From: Arthrobacter sp. Hiyo8
GTDB lineage: Bacteria; Actinomycetota; Actinomycetes; Actinomycetales; Micrococcaceae
NCBI GenBank assembly: GCA_001549895.1
Contig: AP014719.1
Location: 3,348,001-3,412,000, forward strand
Reading direction: 5' to 3'
DNA length: 64,000 bases
The first letter of the stretch is position 1, and every line of letters begins with the position of its first letter. Position numbers and translations under genes: made by a program. The notes under the pieces were generated by a model. The model made no database searches, had not been told where the DNA came from, and saw only the letters and a list, made by a program, of their open reading frames with translations. Below are positions 48,310-57,029 of the stretch, piece by piece.

Positions 48310-48839
48310 ATGGATCCGGGCCGGGAAGCAACCGTCGCCGAATACGGGCGTGCCTGCCTTCAGCTGAAAAGTTGGCTGGCGAACGCGACGCCATCGGATT
48401 TGAAGCGCAAGAGCAACGGGACCCGCTGGACCAACGAGGAACTGCTTTTCCACATGGTCTTCGGATACATGATCGTCCGGTCCCTCTTGCCCTTGGTCCG
48501 CGTCATGAGTCGCCTGCCCCGATCCTGGGGCAGGGGGTTCGCCGCCGCTTTGAACGCGGGAACCGGCCCGTTCGACTGGGTGAACTATTGGGGTTCCCGG
48601 GCGGCCGCCACGGTCTATGACCGGCACCGGATGGGCCGGAAACTCGAAAAGACGATCACGGTACTGGCGCACCGCCTCGAACGCGAAAGCCCGGACTCCC
48701 TGGCCAGATCGATGCCTTTCCCGACCCGGTGGGACCCTTCTTCACAGCTGACATGACGCTCGCGGACACCTATGCCTATGCCACCCGGCATTTCGACTTC
48801 CATGCGCAGCAGCTGAGCCTCCGGCCGCCGGAGTTTTAA
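48310..48839 (+). CDS. DinB-like / maleylpyruvate-isomerase-fold protein (frame broken near 48735)
   Basis: About 176 residues after one C loss near 48735 is repaired (RWDPFFTADMTLADTYAYAT). It is helical with the DinB-type opening RWTNEELLFHMVFGYMIVRS and a late His region (TRHFDFHAQQLS) that could complete a metal site. Function unknown; such proteins often are thiol-dependent transferases. Its stop codon lies inside the second 33-bp repeat boundary, so it is the last gene of the island. Confidence 0.65.
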
Positions 48840-48868
48840 CAAGTTTTCACAGACTGTTCCGATTTGTG
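48836..48868 (+). repeat. 33-bp direct repeat, copy 2 (KDPG-aldolase promoter side)
   Basis: Same orientation as 44174-44206. It lies 24 bases before the aldolase start and begins within the stop codon of the preceding gene. Confidence 0.85.
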
Positions 48869-48892
48869 AATATTTGGGTAATCTCTTAATCA

Positions 48893-49540
48893 ATGTTAAC
48901 CAAATTTGAAGTACTAGAGACCATCGTCCGCACCGGCGCCTTGCTGATTGCCCGCCTGGACAGTGCCGACGAGGCCTACCGTGTATCTGAAGCGGCCATC
49001 GAGGGCGGCATCCGTGCAGTGGAGGTCCCGTTGACTGTTCCCGGTGCCCTGGGAGTCATCGAGCGGCTTGCCGACAAATACGGGGACCAAGGCATCGTGA
49101 TCGGCGCCGGTACCGTGCTCGACGCAGAAGCTGCTTTTGCGAGCATCTCTGCGGGCGCCCGGCTGTTGGTCAGCCCGCAGTTCAATCCGAAGATGATCGC
49201 TGCAGGAAACCGCTACCAAGCCGTCACTGCCAGCGGAGCGTTCACCCCCACGGAGGTCGTCAACACCCTCGAAGCCGGGGCTGACATCATCAAGCTGTTC
49301 CCCGCTGAGCTGGGCGGGCCCTCATATGTCAAGACCATCCTGGCGCCCCTGCCGCAGGCACCCATCATGCCTTCCGGCGGAGTTACGCCCGCGAATGTCG
49401 GCGCCTGGTTCGGCGCGGGTGTGACCGCCGTCGGCGTGGGAAGTTTTGTGACAAAGGCGGCCCGGAACGACGGCGACTACGGACTAGTCGCCCGCGCTGC
49501 GCAGACCTTCCTCACAGCGATCGACGAAGCCCGGCGCTAA
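48893..49540 (+). CDS. eda: KDPG/KHG aldolase
   Basis: 215 residues, intact. A class I aldolase barrel; the Schiff-base Lys is in ADIIKLFPAELGGPSYVKTI and the catalytic acid region in IRAVEVPLTVPGAL. The loop VIGAGTVLDAEAAFASISAG is diagnostic. It splits 2-keto-3-deoxy-6-phosphogluconate (or the galactonate analogue) into pyruvate and glyceraldehyde-3-phosphate. With the MFS transporter and P-loop kinase downstream it forms a sugar-acid catabolic operon. The divergent DeoR is the likely regulator. Confidence 0.9.
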   Translation: MLTKFEVLETIVRTGALLIARLDSADEAYRVSEAAIEGGIRAVEVPLTVPGALGVIERLADKYGDQGIVIGAGTVLDAEAAFASISAGARLLVSPQFNPKMIAAGNRYQAVTASGAFTPTEVVNTLEAGADIIKLFPAELGGPSYVKTILAPLPQAPIMPSGGVTPANVGAWFGAGVTAVGVGSFVTKAARNDGDYGLVARAAQTFLTAIDEARR

Positions 49541-49637
49541 CCGAAGCCCGGCGCTAGCCGGCAAGCAAATCCGGCAGGAGCCGGCGAAAGCACAACCCGA
49601 CAAAGACTGTCGGTCAGAACACAAAGGAGTGAGCTGC

Positions 49638-50932
49638 ATGAGCCAAGCATCATCAGATATAGAGGCCACGGATACCAAGCCCCTGACGCTCGTGAGAATC
49701 AGGTGGTACCTGGTAGCTCTGCTGGTCATCGGCGGGATCGTGAATTACCTGGACCGAAACAACCTGAGCATCGCGAACACCACGATTGCCAAGGAATTCG
49801 GCCTTAACGCCCTTCAGATGGGGTTGCTGCTTTCGGCGTTCTCGTGGCCGTACGCTATTGCCAACCTGCCTGCCGGCTACCTTGTGGACAAGTATGGTCC
49901 CAAGCGCATGTTCGCCTGGGCCGCCGGACTCTGGTCCATCATCTCGATGCTCTCCGCCCTCGCCAATTCCTTCGGCTTCCTGTACGCCGCCCGTGTGGCC
50001 TTGGGTATTTCGGAGTCCCCATTCTTCACTTCCGGGCTGAAGGTCGCCGACCGTTGGTTCAACAAGACCGAGCGCGCCCTGCCGGTCTCGATCGTCAACA
50101 CCGGCTCGCAGATTGCCAACGCCATCGCCCCTCCGCTGCTGACCTTCCTGTTGCTGACCATGAGCTGGCGCGGCATGTTCATCGTCATCGGCGCACTCGG
50201 CGTGATCGTCGCCCTCGTGTGGCTCCGCGTCTACCGTGACCCCACGCTCAAGGAACAGTTCCTCATCAAGGGTGCCGAGTTCGAAGAGCAGTCGAAGCCC
50301 AAGGAAAAGCAAGCCGGCTGGGGCGAACTGCTCAAGCAGAAGAACACCTGGTTCATGGTCCTGGGCGCGTTCGGCATCTTCTACACAGTGTGGGTCTACC
50401 TCACCTGGTTGCCGAGCTACCTGCAGACCGCCCGTGGCTTCAGCCTCAGCCAGAGTGGCTGGCTCGCGGCCCTGCCGTTCCTCTGCGGCATCATTGGTGT
50501 GCTGACCGGCGGCGTGATCTCCAGCAGGGCCATCCGCCGCGGCATTCCTACCGTCACCGCCCGCAAGCTCCCGATCGTCGGAGGCGCGCTCCTCGCCGCC
50601 GCAGCCGTCCTGCCCGTTGCCTATGTTGATAACTCCGCACTGGCTATCGTCCTGCTCTCTGTCGGTTACTTCGCCGCCAAGTGCCGATCGGTGTCCTCTG
50701 GACGCTGGCAGCGGACATCGCAGAACCCTCCCAGGTGGCTTCCTTGGGCGCCATCCAGAACTTCGGCGGCTTCCTCGGTGCGGCACTCGCTCCGATCGTC
50801 ACTGGCTTCATCCTTACCGAAACCGGCGGCAACTACACCATGGTCTTCCTGATTGGCGGAGTCCTGCTGGTGGTGGGCGCACTCTCCTACGGCTTCTTCG
50901 TTAAGGACCGCCGGACCACAGTTTCGGCCTAG
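49638..50932 (+). CDS. MFS transporter, anion:cation symporter family, sugar-acid type (frame broken near 50684)
   Basis: About 431 residues after one G loss near 50684 is repaired (FAAKVPIGVLWTLAADIAEP). Family features are clear: NYLDRNNLSIANTTIAKEFG at span 1, GYLVDKYGPKRMFAWAAGLW at loop 2-3, and ALGISESPFFTSGLKVADRW at span 4. These match glucarate/galactonate/phthalate symporters. The ATG at 49638 has AAAGGAG eight bases upstream. It probably imports the sugar acid whose keto-deoxy phosphate the aldolase cleaves. Confidence 0.88.
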
Positions 50933-51009
50933 CCTCGGCGCTGTGGCGGGGACGGCAACAACGCCTACCCGCCACAGCCCTTGACTGAAAGAATTTGATC
51001 CAGGGTTCA

Positions 51010-51632
51010 ATGCAGAACAGACAGTTGAAGACAACCATGCCGCAGGTATTTTTTGTGATCGGGCCGGCGGGCTCCGGCAAGTCGAGCGTCAGCAAGCTCC
51101 TCGCCGAACACCACGGTGCCGCTTACATCGACAAGGACACCGCCACCAAGCGATTCACGGAGCTGCTGTTGACACTCGACGGCTCCGATCCGAACGAGCG
51201 CGATAATAATGAGTTCTACCAGCGGGCCATCCTGCCGCTGGAGTACGCGTCCATTTTGGACCTCACCCGTGACAACCTGAGCGTCGGCCGCTCCGTGGTC
51301 CTGGACGCACCTTTGGCAAGTTCTTCGCCGATCCGGACTACCTCATCAACGCCGGGCGGGAGCATCATTGGCCCGAGGCCGAACTGATCGTGGTGCATGT
51401 TCGAACCGATGGGGAGGCTGTCAGGGCGCGCCTTGTAGCCCGGGGATATGAGCGCGACGAATGGAAGCTCAATAACTGGGAACAATTCTGGGCCGCATCC
51501 CAGGTCAACGCCTGTGAGTGGAAAGGTGCCCGCCACGTCGAACTCGACAACAGCGGCGACGCGATCGACGTCGGGCTTCTTGACGTTGTGTTCGGCATCG
51601 GCGGTGTTCCGACGTCCGACCCGCCGGCTTGA
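51010..51632 (+). CDS. P-loop kinase, gluconate-kinase-like AAA protein (frame broken near 51310)
   Basis: About 207 residues after one C loss near 51310 is repaired (LDAPFGKFFADPDYL). Walker A is FFVIGPAGSGKSSVSKLLAE; a lid-type region is VRARLVARGYERDEWKLNNW. The start may be the ATG at 51010 or the later ATG at 51037. Family members phosphorylate small molecules. Because the aldolase needs a 6-phosphorylated keto-deoxy acid and no PfkB-type KDG kinase is here, this enzyme could supply the phosphate; that is inference. Confidence 0.75.
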
Positions 51633-51775
51633 GCGACCGCCAAAAAACGAATGTCCGAACTGCGCGGCACGCCCGCTATGACGGGTTTGTGACCGTCTCC
51701 ACCTAGAATTGCTGGTTGAAGCAATTCAAACGAGAGCCGCGGCGCACAACGCTGCGAATCCTAGGGGACAAGACC

Positions 51776-53065
51776 ATGCCGGATTCCGTGGAGAACGAAG
51801 CCAGCGCCGCTGCATCTATCGAAGGGCAGCCCGAGCTTCGTCGACGCCGCGATCGCCGTCGCGAAGAGGGTGACCCCTGGACAGGAACCATGCCGATCAT
51901 CACGCCGAACGATTCCGACGCACCCGCATCCACGCCTGCCCCGCTGCAAAGCAGATCGTGGGCCGAAGCGGCAGCCGCAGCCGACGCATCCACCGGAGCG
52001 GTCACCGACCCGGCCAGCGGTGACGCGAGCCGTGAGGAACCGCGCCGCGAGATCCCGACGGCGGCAGCACCGGCGTCGGGCGCTGACTCCCCGGCATCCG
52101 CTCGAGCCGGACGGGCCGCAGCCGCCAATGCTCCGATTTCAGACTTCATCTCGTCCCCGGGTTCCTTCGTGAGGGAACAGAAACCGCGTCCCATCGGTGG
52201 CTTCCGCGGCATGCTCTACAGGCTGACCGGTGGCGCGTGGAACCTCGGTCCCAGCGCCAAGCAGCGTGAAGAGGACGAGCTGGCGAGGCGGATTTCCCGG
52301 CAGCTTCAAGGCAGCTACAACACCGCCGTGCTGAGCCTCAAGGGCGGGATCGGCAAGACCTCGACGACGGTCGGCGTGGGCCTCACCCTGGCGGAATTCC
52401 GCGGCGACCCGCCCTGCGCCATCGACGCGAACCCCGATTCCGGCGACCTCGTGGAGCGTGCGCTGGGCGAGGGCATCTACCAAAAGGCCACGCCGCGCAC
52501 CATCACGGACCTGCTCAAGAACGTGGACAACGTCGATTCGCTCACGGCGCTGGCCCGGTACATGCACCATGCCGGCCGACTGCACCTGATCGCCGGTGAA
52601 CAGGACCCGGAAGTTTCGGATTCGCTGACCGCCGAGGAATACTTGCGGATCCGCCAGCTGATCTCGGGCTACTACTCCATCGCGCTGACCGATTGCGGTA
52701 CCGGCGTCACGCACAATGCCATGAGCGGCATCCTGCAATCAGCCGACAACCTCATCATCGCCGCCGGCTACGCCGTGAGCGGTGCCAAGCGTGCCCGCAG
52801 CACCCTTCAGTGGCTTGCGAGCCACGGCTACGAGGACCTCGCGCGCAACGCGATCGTGGTGATCACGGACAAGGACGAGGTGTCGTCCCGCGTGGACAAG
52901 GATGCCATCGAGGAACACCTCGCCGGGATCTGCCGACAGTTGATTGCCGTGCCGCACGACAGGGGAGTGGCCGACGGCGACCTGGTCACCCTTGACGTCC
53001 TCCGCCCCGACACCCGGCGTGCGTACAAAGAGATCGCGGCCGCGATCGTGGACGGGTACGTGTAG
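51776..53065 (+). CDS. ParA/MinD-like ATPase with long disordered N-terminus
   Basis: 429 residues, intact. Residues 1-140 are low-complexity Ala/Pro/Glu/Arg. The ATPase domain has the deviant Walker A SLKGGIGKTSTTVGVGLTLA, CAIDANPDSGDLVERALGE, and IALTDCGTGVTHNAMSGILQ. Such proteins in actinobacteria include ESX-associated EspI-like ATPases as well as orphan ParA forms; no parB, ftsK or ESX gene is near. The start has AGGGGA upstream, and a longer frame from 51716 is less likely. Role unknown. Confidence 0.83.
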   Translation: MPDSVENEASAAASIEGQPELRRRRDRRREEGDPWTGTMPIITPNDSDAPASTPAPLQSRSWAEAAAAADASTGAVTDPASGDASREEPRREIPTAAAPASGADSPASARAGRAAAANAPISDFISSPGSFVREQKPRPIGGFRGMLYRLTGGAWNLGPSAKQREEDELARRISRQLQGSYNTAVLSLKGGIGKTSTTVGVGLTLAEFRGDPPCAIDANPDSGDLVERALGEGIYQKATPRTITDLLKNVDNVDSLTALARYMHHAGRLHLIAGEQDPEVSDSLTAEEYLRIRQLISGYYSIALTDCGTGVTHNAMSGILQSADNLIIAAGYAVSGAKRARSTLQWLASHGYEDLARNAIVVITDKDEVSSRVDKDAIEEHLAGICRQLIAVPHDRGVADGDLVTLDVLRPDTRRAYKEIAAAIVDGYV

Positions 53066-53434
53066 CGCCTCCCTTTTCGGCGGCCCCGGCCCAACTAGCT
53101 CGCATTAGATGTCGTTTTGAGCGCTCAAAACGACATTAACTGCGAGTCAGTTGGGTGGGGCTACTTAGTTATTGCCTAGCGTGACGCCCGCGACACTCTA
53201 TTACTACTTGTTTTTGCCCGGGTAAGAGCGGGTTCTTACTCGACTACTACGCGGATTGCAAATTGTCGCTTCCGCCGGGATTTCCCTAAAGTTGCACCTG
53301 GACGTCATTCGCTTTGCGGGGCGACCTCGCCATGACCGGGAACTGGGCCCGGGCATGGTGCACCCAATTCCGTGCCTTCATGACACCCTGCTGCGCCCGT
53401 CTCTGAACCCGAGGCCAGCACCCAGGAGCCTCTT
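53066..53434. other. Intergenic region with palindromic repeat
   Basis: It contains the 66-bp palindrome at 53090-53155; the rest (53156-53434) is the probable promoter region of the secreted GH25-like gene. No other gene is seen. Confidence 0.5.
53090..53155. repeat. 66-bp extragenic palindrome, copy 1
   Basis: Two 33-base arms meet at GAGCGCTC with no loop; the inner parts (GTCGTTTTGAG / CTCAAAACGAC) are perfect, the outer parts have about five mismatches. A 66-bp sister copy is at 56916-56981. It could terminate transcription of the ATPase gene, but the shared sequence marks it as a dispersed repeat. Confidence 0.8.
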
Positions 53435-54331
53435 TTGATTCCCAAAAAACTTGCCTTGATGTTCGCTGCCGTGCTTCTCCTCGGGGTGACGGGTGCCACG
53501 GGCGCTCGGCCTTCCGCCAACACAGCGCCCGACGCCGGCGCCGCACCAATCGCGAATGCCGCACCCGCCGCTGAGGTGGCCCCGCTCTCGACGCCAGCTC
53601 CAGCACCGCCCGCTGCCCCCACTCCAGCACCGCCCGCCGTTCCGCAGCCTGCCGCCGTACCCGCGCCCGTCGTCGTCGTGCCCCAGGCTGCCGCCGTACC
53701 CCAAGCGGACGCTGTACCCCAAACCGACCAGGGCGGCTCCGTCGAGGTGCTCGACACCACCGCGGCCATCACCGACCCCAACTGGTTCCGCCAGGCCTAC
53801 GCCGAGGGCTTCCGTCTCTACGTGATGCACTCCACCGTCTGGGGCACGTGCACTCCGTGGCAGCAGACCCAGGCCCAATTGAAGATGGCGCTCGACGCCG
53901 GCCTCAAGATCGCGGTCTACACGCGTGACGCGTCGTGCTGGTCGAACGGGATCAAAGCGGCCGGTCCGTACATGTCGCAATTGCAGTTCTTCGCCCTGGA
54001 CATCGAACCCGGTGGATCCCTGGTGACGCGGGCCATGGTGGATGGTGTGCGGAGCCTCGGCGTTCGGCCCGTGATCTACAGCGGCAGCGGCATGTGGCCC
54101 GGGCTGATGGGCAACAGCACCGCATTTGCTGACGTGCCCCTGTGGGATACCGACACGAGCAATCTCAACTACGCCAGCTGGGCTCCCAACTATCTGGCAC
54201 CGAACCCCGTGCAGTACGGCGGCTGGAACACGGCCGGCACCATGCGCGTGGGAATCCAGCAGAAGTTCGAACATACCCTGAACGGCATCAACGTGGACCT
54301 GAACTCGTTCAACGCCAGCTTCCTGAAGTAG
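53435..54331 (+). CDS. Secreted GH25-like / DUF1906-type glycoside-hydrolase-fold protein
   Basis: 298 residues, intact, from a TTG start with AGGAG seven bases upstream. A signal peptide (KKLALMFAAVLLLGVTGATG) is followed by an Ala/Pro linker to residue 98. The TIM-barrel domain starts VEVLDTTAAITDPNWFRQAY; probable catalytic acids are in FFALDIEPGG and VPLWDTDTSN. The domain resembles GH25 lysozymes and the Rv2525c group. It likely acts on or in the cell wall. Cys in GTCTPW and ASCWSN may pair. Confidence 0.78.
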   Translation: MIPKKLALMFAAVLLLGVTGATGARPSANTAPDAGAAPIANAAPAAEVAPLSTPAPAPPAAPTPAPPAVPQPAAVPAPVVVVPQAAAVPQADAVPQTDQGGSVEVLDTTAAITDPNWFRQAYAEGFRLYVMHSTVWGTCTPWQQTQAQLKMALDAGLKIAVYTRDASCWSNGIKAAGPYMSQLQFFALDIEPGGSLVTRAMVDGVRSLGVRPVIYSGSGMWPGLMGNSTAFADVPLWDTDTSNLNYASWAPNYLAPNPVQYGGWNTAGTMRVGIQQKFEHTLNGINVDLNSFNASFLK

Positions 54332-54355
54332 TCGCTGCGCTTCGTGCCCTGCGCT

Positions 54356-54373
54356 GCGCTAAATTCCTGACGC
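54356..54373 (+). repeat. Short dispersed repeat, copy 1
   Basis: GCGCTAAATTCCTGACGC recurs with one change at 55463-55480. It sits between the GH25-like gene and the AbiEi-like gene. Confidence 0.55.
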
Positions 54374-54432
54374 AGACGGAATTCCGGGGGCGCAGGGAAA
54401 AGACCGTGTCGGAGAGCACTGGAGTTGTCCAC

Positions 54433-55439
54433 ATGGGGGAATTCGGTGCTGTCGCGGGCCCCGATCCCCGTGGCAGGTTCTTAGGCATGACCCGCTTGCC
54501 ACGCCTGATACTCAGCCGAGGTCACCTTTTTCACGGAACGACCCTCAAGGAACTCGCCCGCAGCGCCAAAACGGGTGCCTTGCATCGCGTCCGCCAAGGC
54601 GTGTACGTCGACGGCGCCGCGTGGGCAGCGCTGAAACCGTGGGAACAATACCGTGTCCAGATCGGCGCTGCGGCCGAAACCTCCAGAGCGCGGACCATTT
54701 TCGCCAGGCACTCGGCGGCGTCAGTATGGGGGATCCCCACCATCGGCCTGCATCATCCGGTGCAGGCCGTGACCCTGAGGAACGACGGCGGCCGCTCGCG
54801 GGCCGGGATAACCCGCCACTACGCGGACCCCTCCGGCCTCAAGGTATGTCGCCGCGAGGGACTCCTGGTGACTGACAGGGTTCGCACCGTACTGGATCTG
54901 GCAGCTTTCACCCCGTTCGTCGAAGCGATCGCTCCCTTGGATCACGTGCTCAAAGCCGACCGGAAACGGGGATTGCCTGCCATCACGAAAGAGGCACTTC
55001 TGGCAGGAGCGGACGGAATTTACACGGCGGCGGCCATCCGGAGAATCCAAACGGCGGTCGAATTCGCAGATCCCCTGTCCGGATCCGCGGGGGAATCCTA
55101 CAGCCGCGCCTTGATGCATGTCGGCGGCTTTGAGGCCCGGTTCTTCAACGCGAATTCCGCGACGAAGCGGGCCTGGTGGGCTTTTCGGACTTCTATTGGA
55201 AGGGTGTGCGGGTGGCCGGGGAGTTTGACGGCATCGACAAGTACCTGAAACCGGAATTCCTCAAGGGACGGACCCCCGCTCAAGCCGTCGTGGAGGAGAA
55301 GCTGCGCGAGGACCGGATCCGTGCCACGGGGTGCGGCGTAGTCCGTTGGGTGTGGGCGGAACTCATGGCGCCCGGCGTGTTAGAACGGAAGCTGGCAGCG
55401 GCAGGCGTGCCCCGGCGTCGTCCGCGCGGAGGCTTTTGA
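54433..55439 (+). CDS. AbiEi-like winged-helix plus DUF559/Vsr-like nuclease domain protein (frame broken near 55168)
   Basis: About 335 residues after one G loss near 55168 is repaired (RGLVGFSDFYWKGVRVAGEF). The N-terminal winged helix resembles AbiEi antitoxins (LFHGTTLKELARSAKTGALH, RVRQGVYVDGAAW). The middle has VTDRVRTVLDLAAF. The end looks like a restriction-endonuclease fold: SAGESYSRALMHVGGFEARF, SDFYWKG, GEFDGIDKY, and a late helix with VEEKLREDRIRATG. No AbiEii toxin gene is adjacent. The ATG at 54433 has GGAG ten bases upstream; a second in-frame ATG is at 54487. Confidence 0.72.
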
Positions 55440-55440
55440 C

Positions 55441-55535
55441 GCTGCGCGGAATGCCTGGCGCAGCGCTAAATGCCTGACGCTACGCGGATTGCCTGGCGCT
55501 GCCGGAATTCCGTGCGCGACAGGTATTTGGCGCGT
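55441..55535 (+). repeat. Cluster of short degenerate repeats
   Basis: Units such as CTGCGCGGAATGCCTGGCGC, GCGCTAAATGCCTGACGC and CTACGCGGATTGCCTGGCGC follow each other. One unit matches 54356-54373. The cluster lies between the nuclease-like gene and the MFS gene. Confidence 0.6.
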
Positions 55536-55567
55536 CGCAAATGGAGTGGCGGCCTAGGATGAAAGGG

Positions 55568-56788
55568 ATGACGACAACCAGCACCGTTCAACCCTTCAAT
55601 CTCCGCAGCATCGCGTTGCCCGCCTTTGGGCCCGCCCTGCTGTTCTGTATCGGCGAAGGCGCAGTGCTTCCGGTGGTGGCCTTGTCCGCCCGAGACCTTG
55701 GTGCGTCCGTGGCTGTTTCCGCGTTGGTGGTCACCTTGATCGGGCTGGGATCATGGTTCTTCAACCTGCCCGCCTCGCTGATCACCATCAAATTCGGCGA
55801 ACGATGGGCCATCGTGGCCGCAGGCGCAGCCGGAGCGTTGGCCTTGTTGGCCGCAGGATTCGCGCCGCTCCTTGCGCACAACGGAATCTGGCTGCTCGCC
55901 GCGGCGATGACCGTCGTCGGGATGTCCACGAGCGTCTTCAACCTCGCGCGCCAGAAGTACCTCACGGAAGCCGTCCCCGTGATTTACCGGGCCCGCGCGC
56001 TCTCGACGTTGGGCGGAGTGACCCGGATCGGCGTGTTCATCGGCCCGTTCGTCGGTGCGGCCGTGATGCAGTTCGCCGGCATCAGCGGGGCGTATTGGGT
56101 TGGCGTGGTGGGCATGGCGGCCGCCGCGGTGTTGTCCCTCACCATCCCGGATCTCGTCTTGCCGGACGACGTCGACGGCGGCCGCAAGGGTCCGGAGCCT
56201 ACCCTCCGTGGCGTTGCGGTTTCCCATGCGGGCGTGTTCCTCACGATCGGGACCGGGATCCTGCTGCTCAGCGCCCTGCGGGCCTCACGCCAAGTTGTCA
56301 TCCCGTTGTGGGCGGACCACCTGGGATTGGACGCGACACACGCGTCTCTGATCTACGGCTTGTCCGGCGCGATCGACATGCTGGTGTTCTATCCGGCCGG
56401 CAAGCTCATGGACCGCAAGGGGCGCATGTGGGTCGCGGTGCCGTCCACCCTCATCATGGGCGCGGCGTTGTTCCTGATGCCGTCCTCCGCCGAGTTCGTG
56501 GGGCTCCTGCTGGCCTCGCTCCTGATCGGCTTCGGCAACGGCATCAGCTCGGGACTCATCATGACTCTCGGCGCCGACTTTTCCCCGGAGAAGGGCCGCG
56601 GGCAATTCCTCGGCCTGTGGAGGTTCATTTCCGACGCCGGTGCCACGGGCGGGCCAGTGCTGCTCTCGGCGCTCACTGCCGCAGTATCGCTCGCGGCGGG
56701 CGTCTGGGCCACGGGCTTCCTGGGCGTGGCCGCGGCGGCGGTATTCGCCGTCGCGCTCCCGAAACTCAAGCACCGCAGGAACTACTAG
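55568..56788 (+). CDS. MFS transporter
   Basis: About 406 residues, intact, 12 spans. The family loop 2-3 reads ITIKFGERWAIVAAGAAGAL (weak), and loop 8-9 is AGKLMDRKGRMWVAVPSTLI. Charged motif ARQKYLTEAVPVIYRARALS marks span 4-5. Drug or small-metabolite export is likely, but nothing specifies the substrate. Three in-frame ATGs (55541, 55559, 55568) are possible; I take the last because the protein similarity pattern (MTTTSTVQPFNL) starts there, though none has a convincing ribosome-binding site. Confidence 0.83.
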   Translation: MTTTSTVQPFNLRSIALPAFGPALLFCIGEGAVLPVVALSARDLGASVAVSALVVTLIGLGSWFFNLPASLITIKFGERWAIVAAGAAGALALLAAGFAPLLAHNGIWLLAAAMTVVGMSTSVFNLARQKYLTEAVPVIYRARALSTLGGVTRIGVFIGPFVGAAVMQFAGISGAYWVGVVGMAAAAVLSLTIPDLVLPDDVDGGRKGPEPTLRGVAVSHAGVFLTIGTGILLLSALRASRQVVIPLWADHLGLDATHASLIYGLSGAIDMLVFYPAGKLMDRKGRMWVAVPSTLIMGAALFLMPSSAEFVGLLLASLLIGFGNGISSGLIMTLGADFSPEKGRGQFLGLWRFISDAGATGGPVLLSALTAAVSLAAGVWATGFLGVAAAAVFAVALPKLKHRRNY

Positions 56789-56915
56789 TCCCCAGCCGCC
56801 CCTAGCTTCGCAAGCTCAGCCAGGGAACCCCGCGGCTGTGGGCCCACCCACCGGCTCCCTCGCCGGTGGCGGGCCCAGACCCCCTCGCTTTGCAAGCCAC
56901 CACCGGCGGTGTGGG

Positions 56916-56981
56916 CCCAACTGGCTCGCAATTAATGTCGTTTTGAGGGCTCAGAACGACATTAACTGCGAGTCAGTTGGG
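56916..56981. repeat. 66-bp extragenic palindrome, copy 2
   Basis: Same length and sequence type as 53090-53155; the right arms differ by one base. It lies downstream of the MFS gene and upstream of the acyltransferase. Confidence 0.8.
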
Positions 56982-57029
56982 TATGCGGCTCCCAGATTCC
57001 GGTCAGGTGGCTCCGGTATGGTGAATTGG

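Larger units (their letters stand above)
44174..48868. other. Arsenic cassette island flanked by 33-bp direct repeats
   Basis: The segment carries arsR, an aquaporin, two arsC-type genes, a flavoprotein and two small unrelated genes. Direct repeats bound it on both sides, and it lies between a DeoR regulator and the operon that regulator would be expected to face. Removing one repeat and the cassette leaves about 87 bases between the two start codons. No recombinase or transposase is inside. Confidence 0.6.

Noticed and set aside
55753..56805. A 350-codon Arg-rich frame inside the MFS gene
   Set aside because: It is an out-of-frame shadow of the intact MFS transporter.
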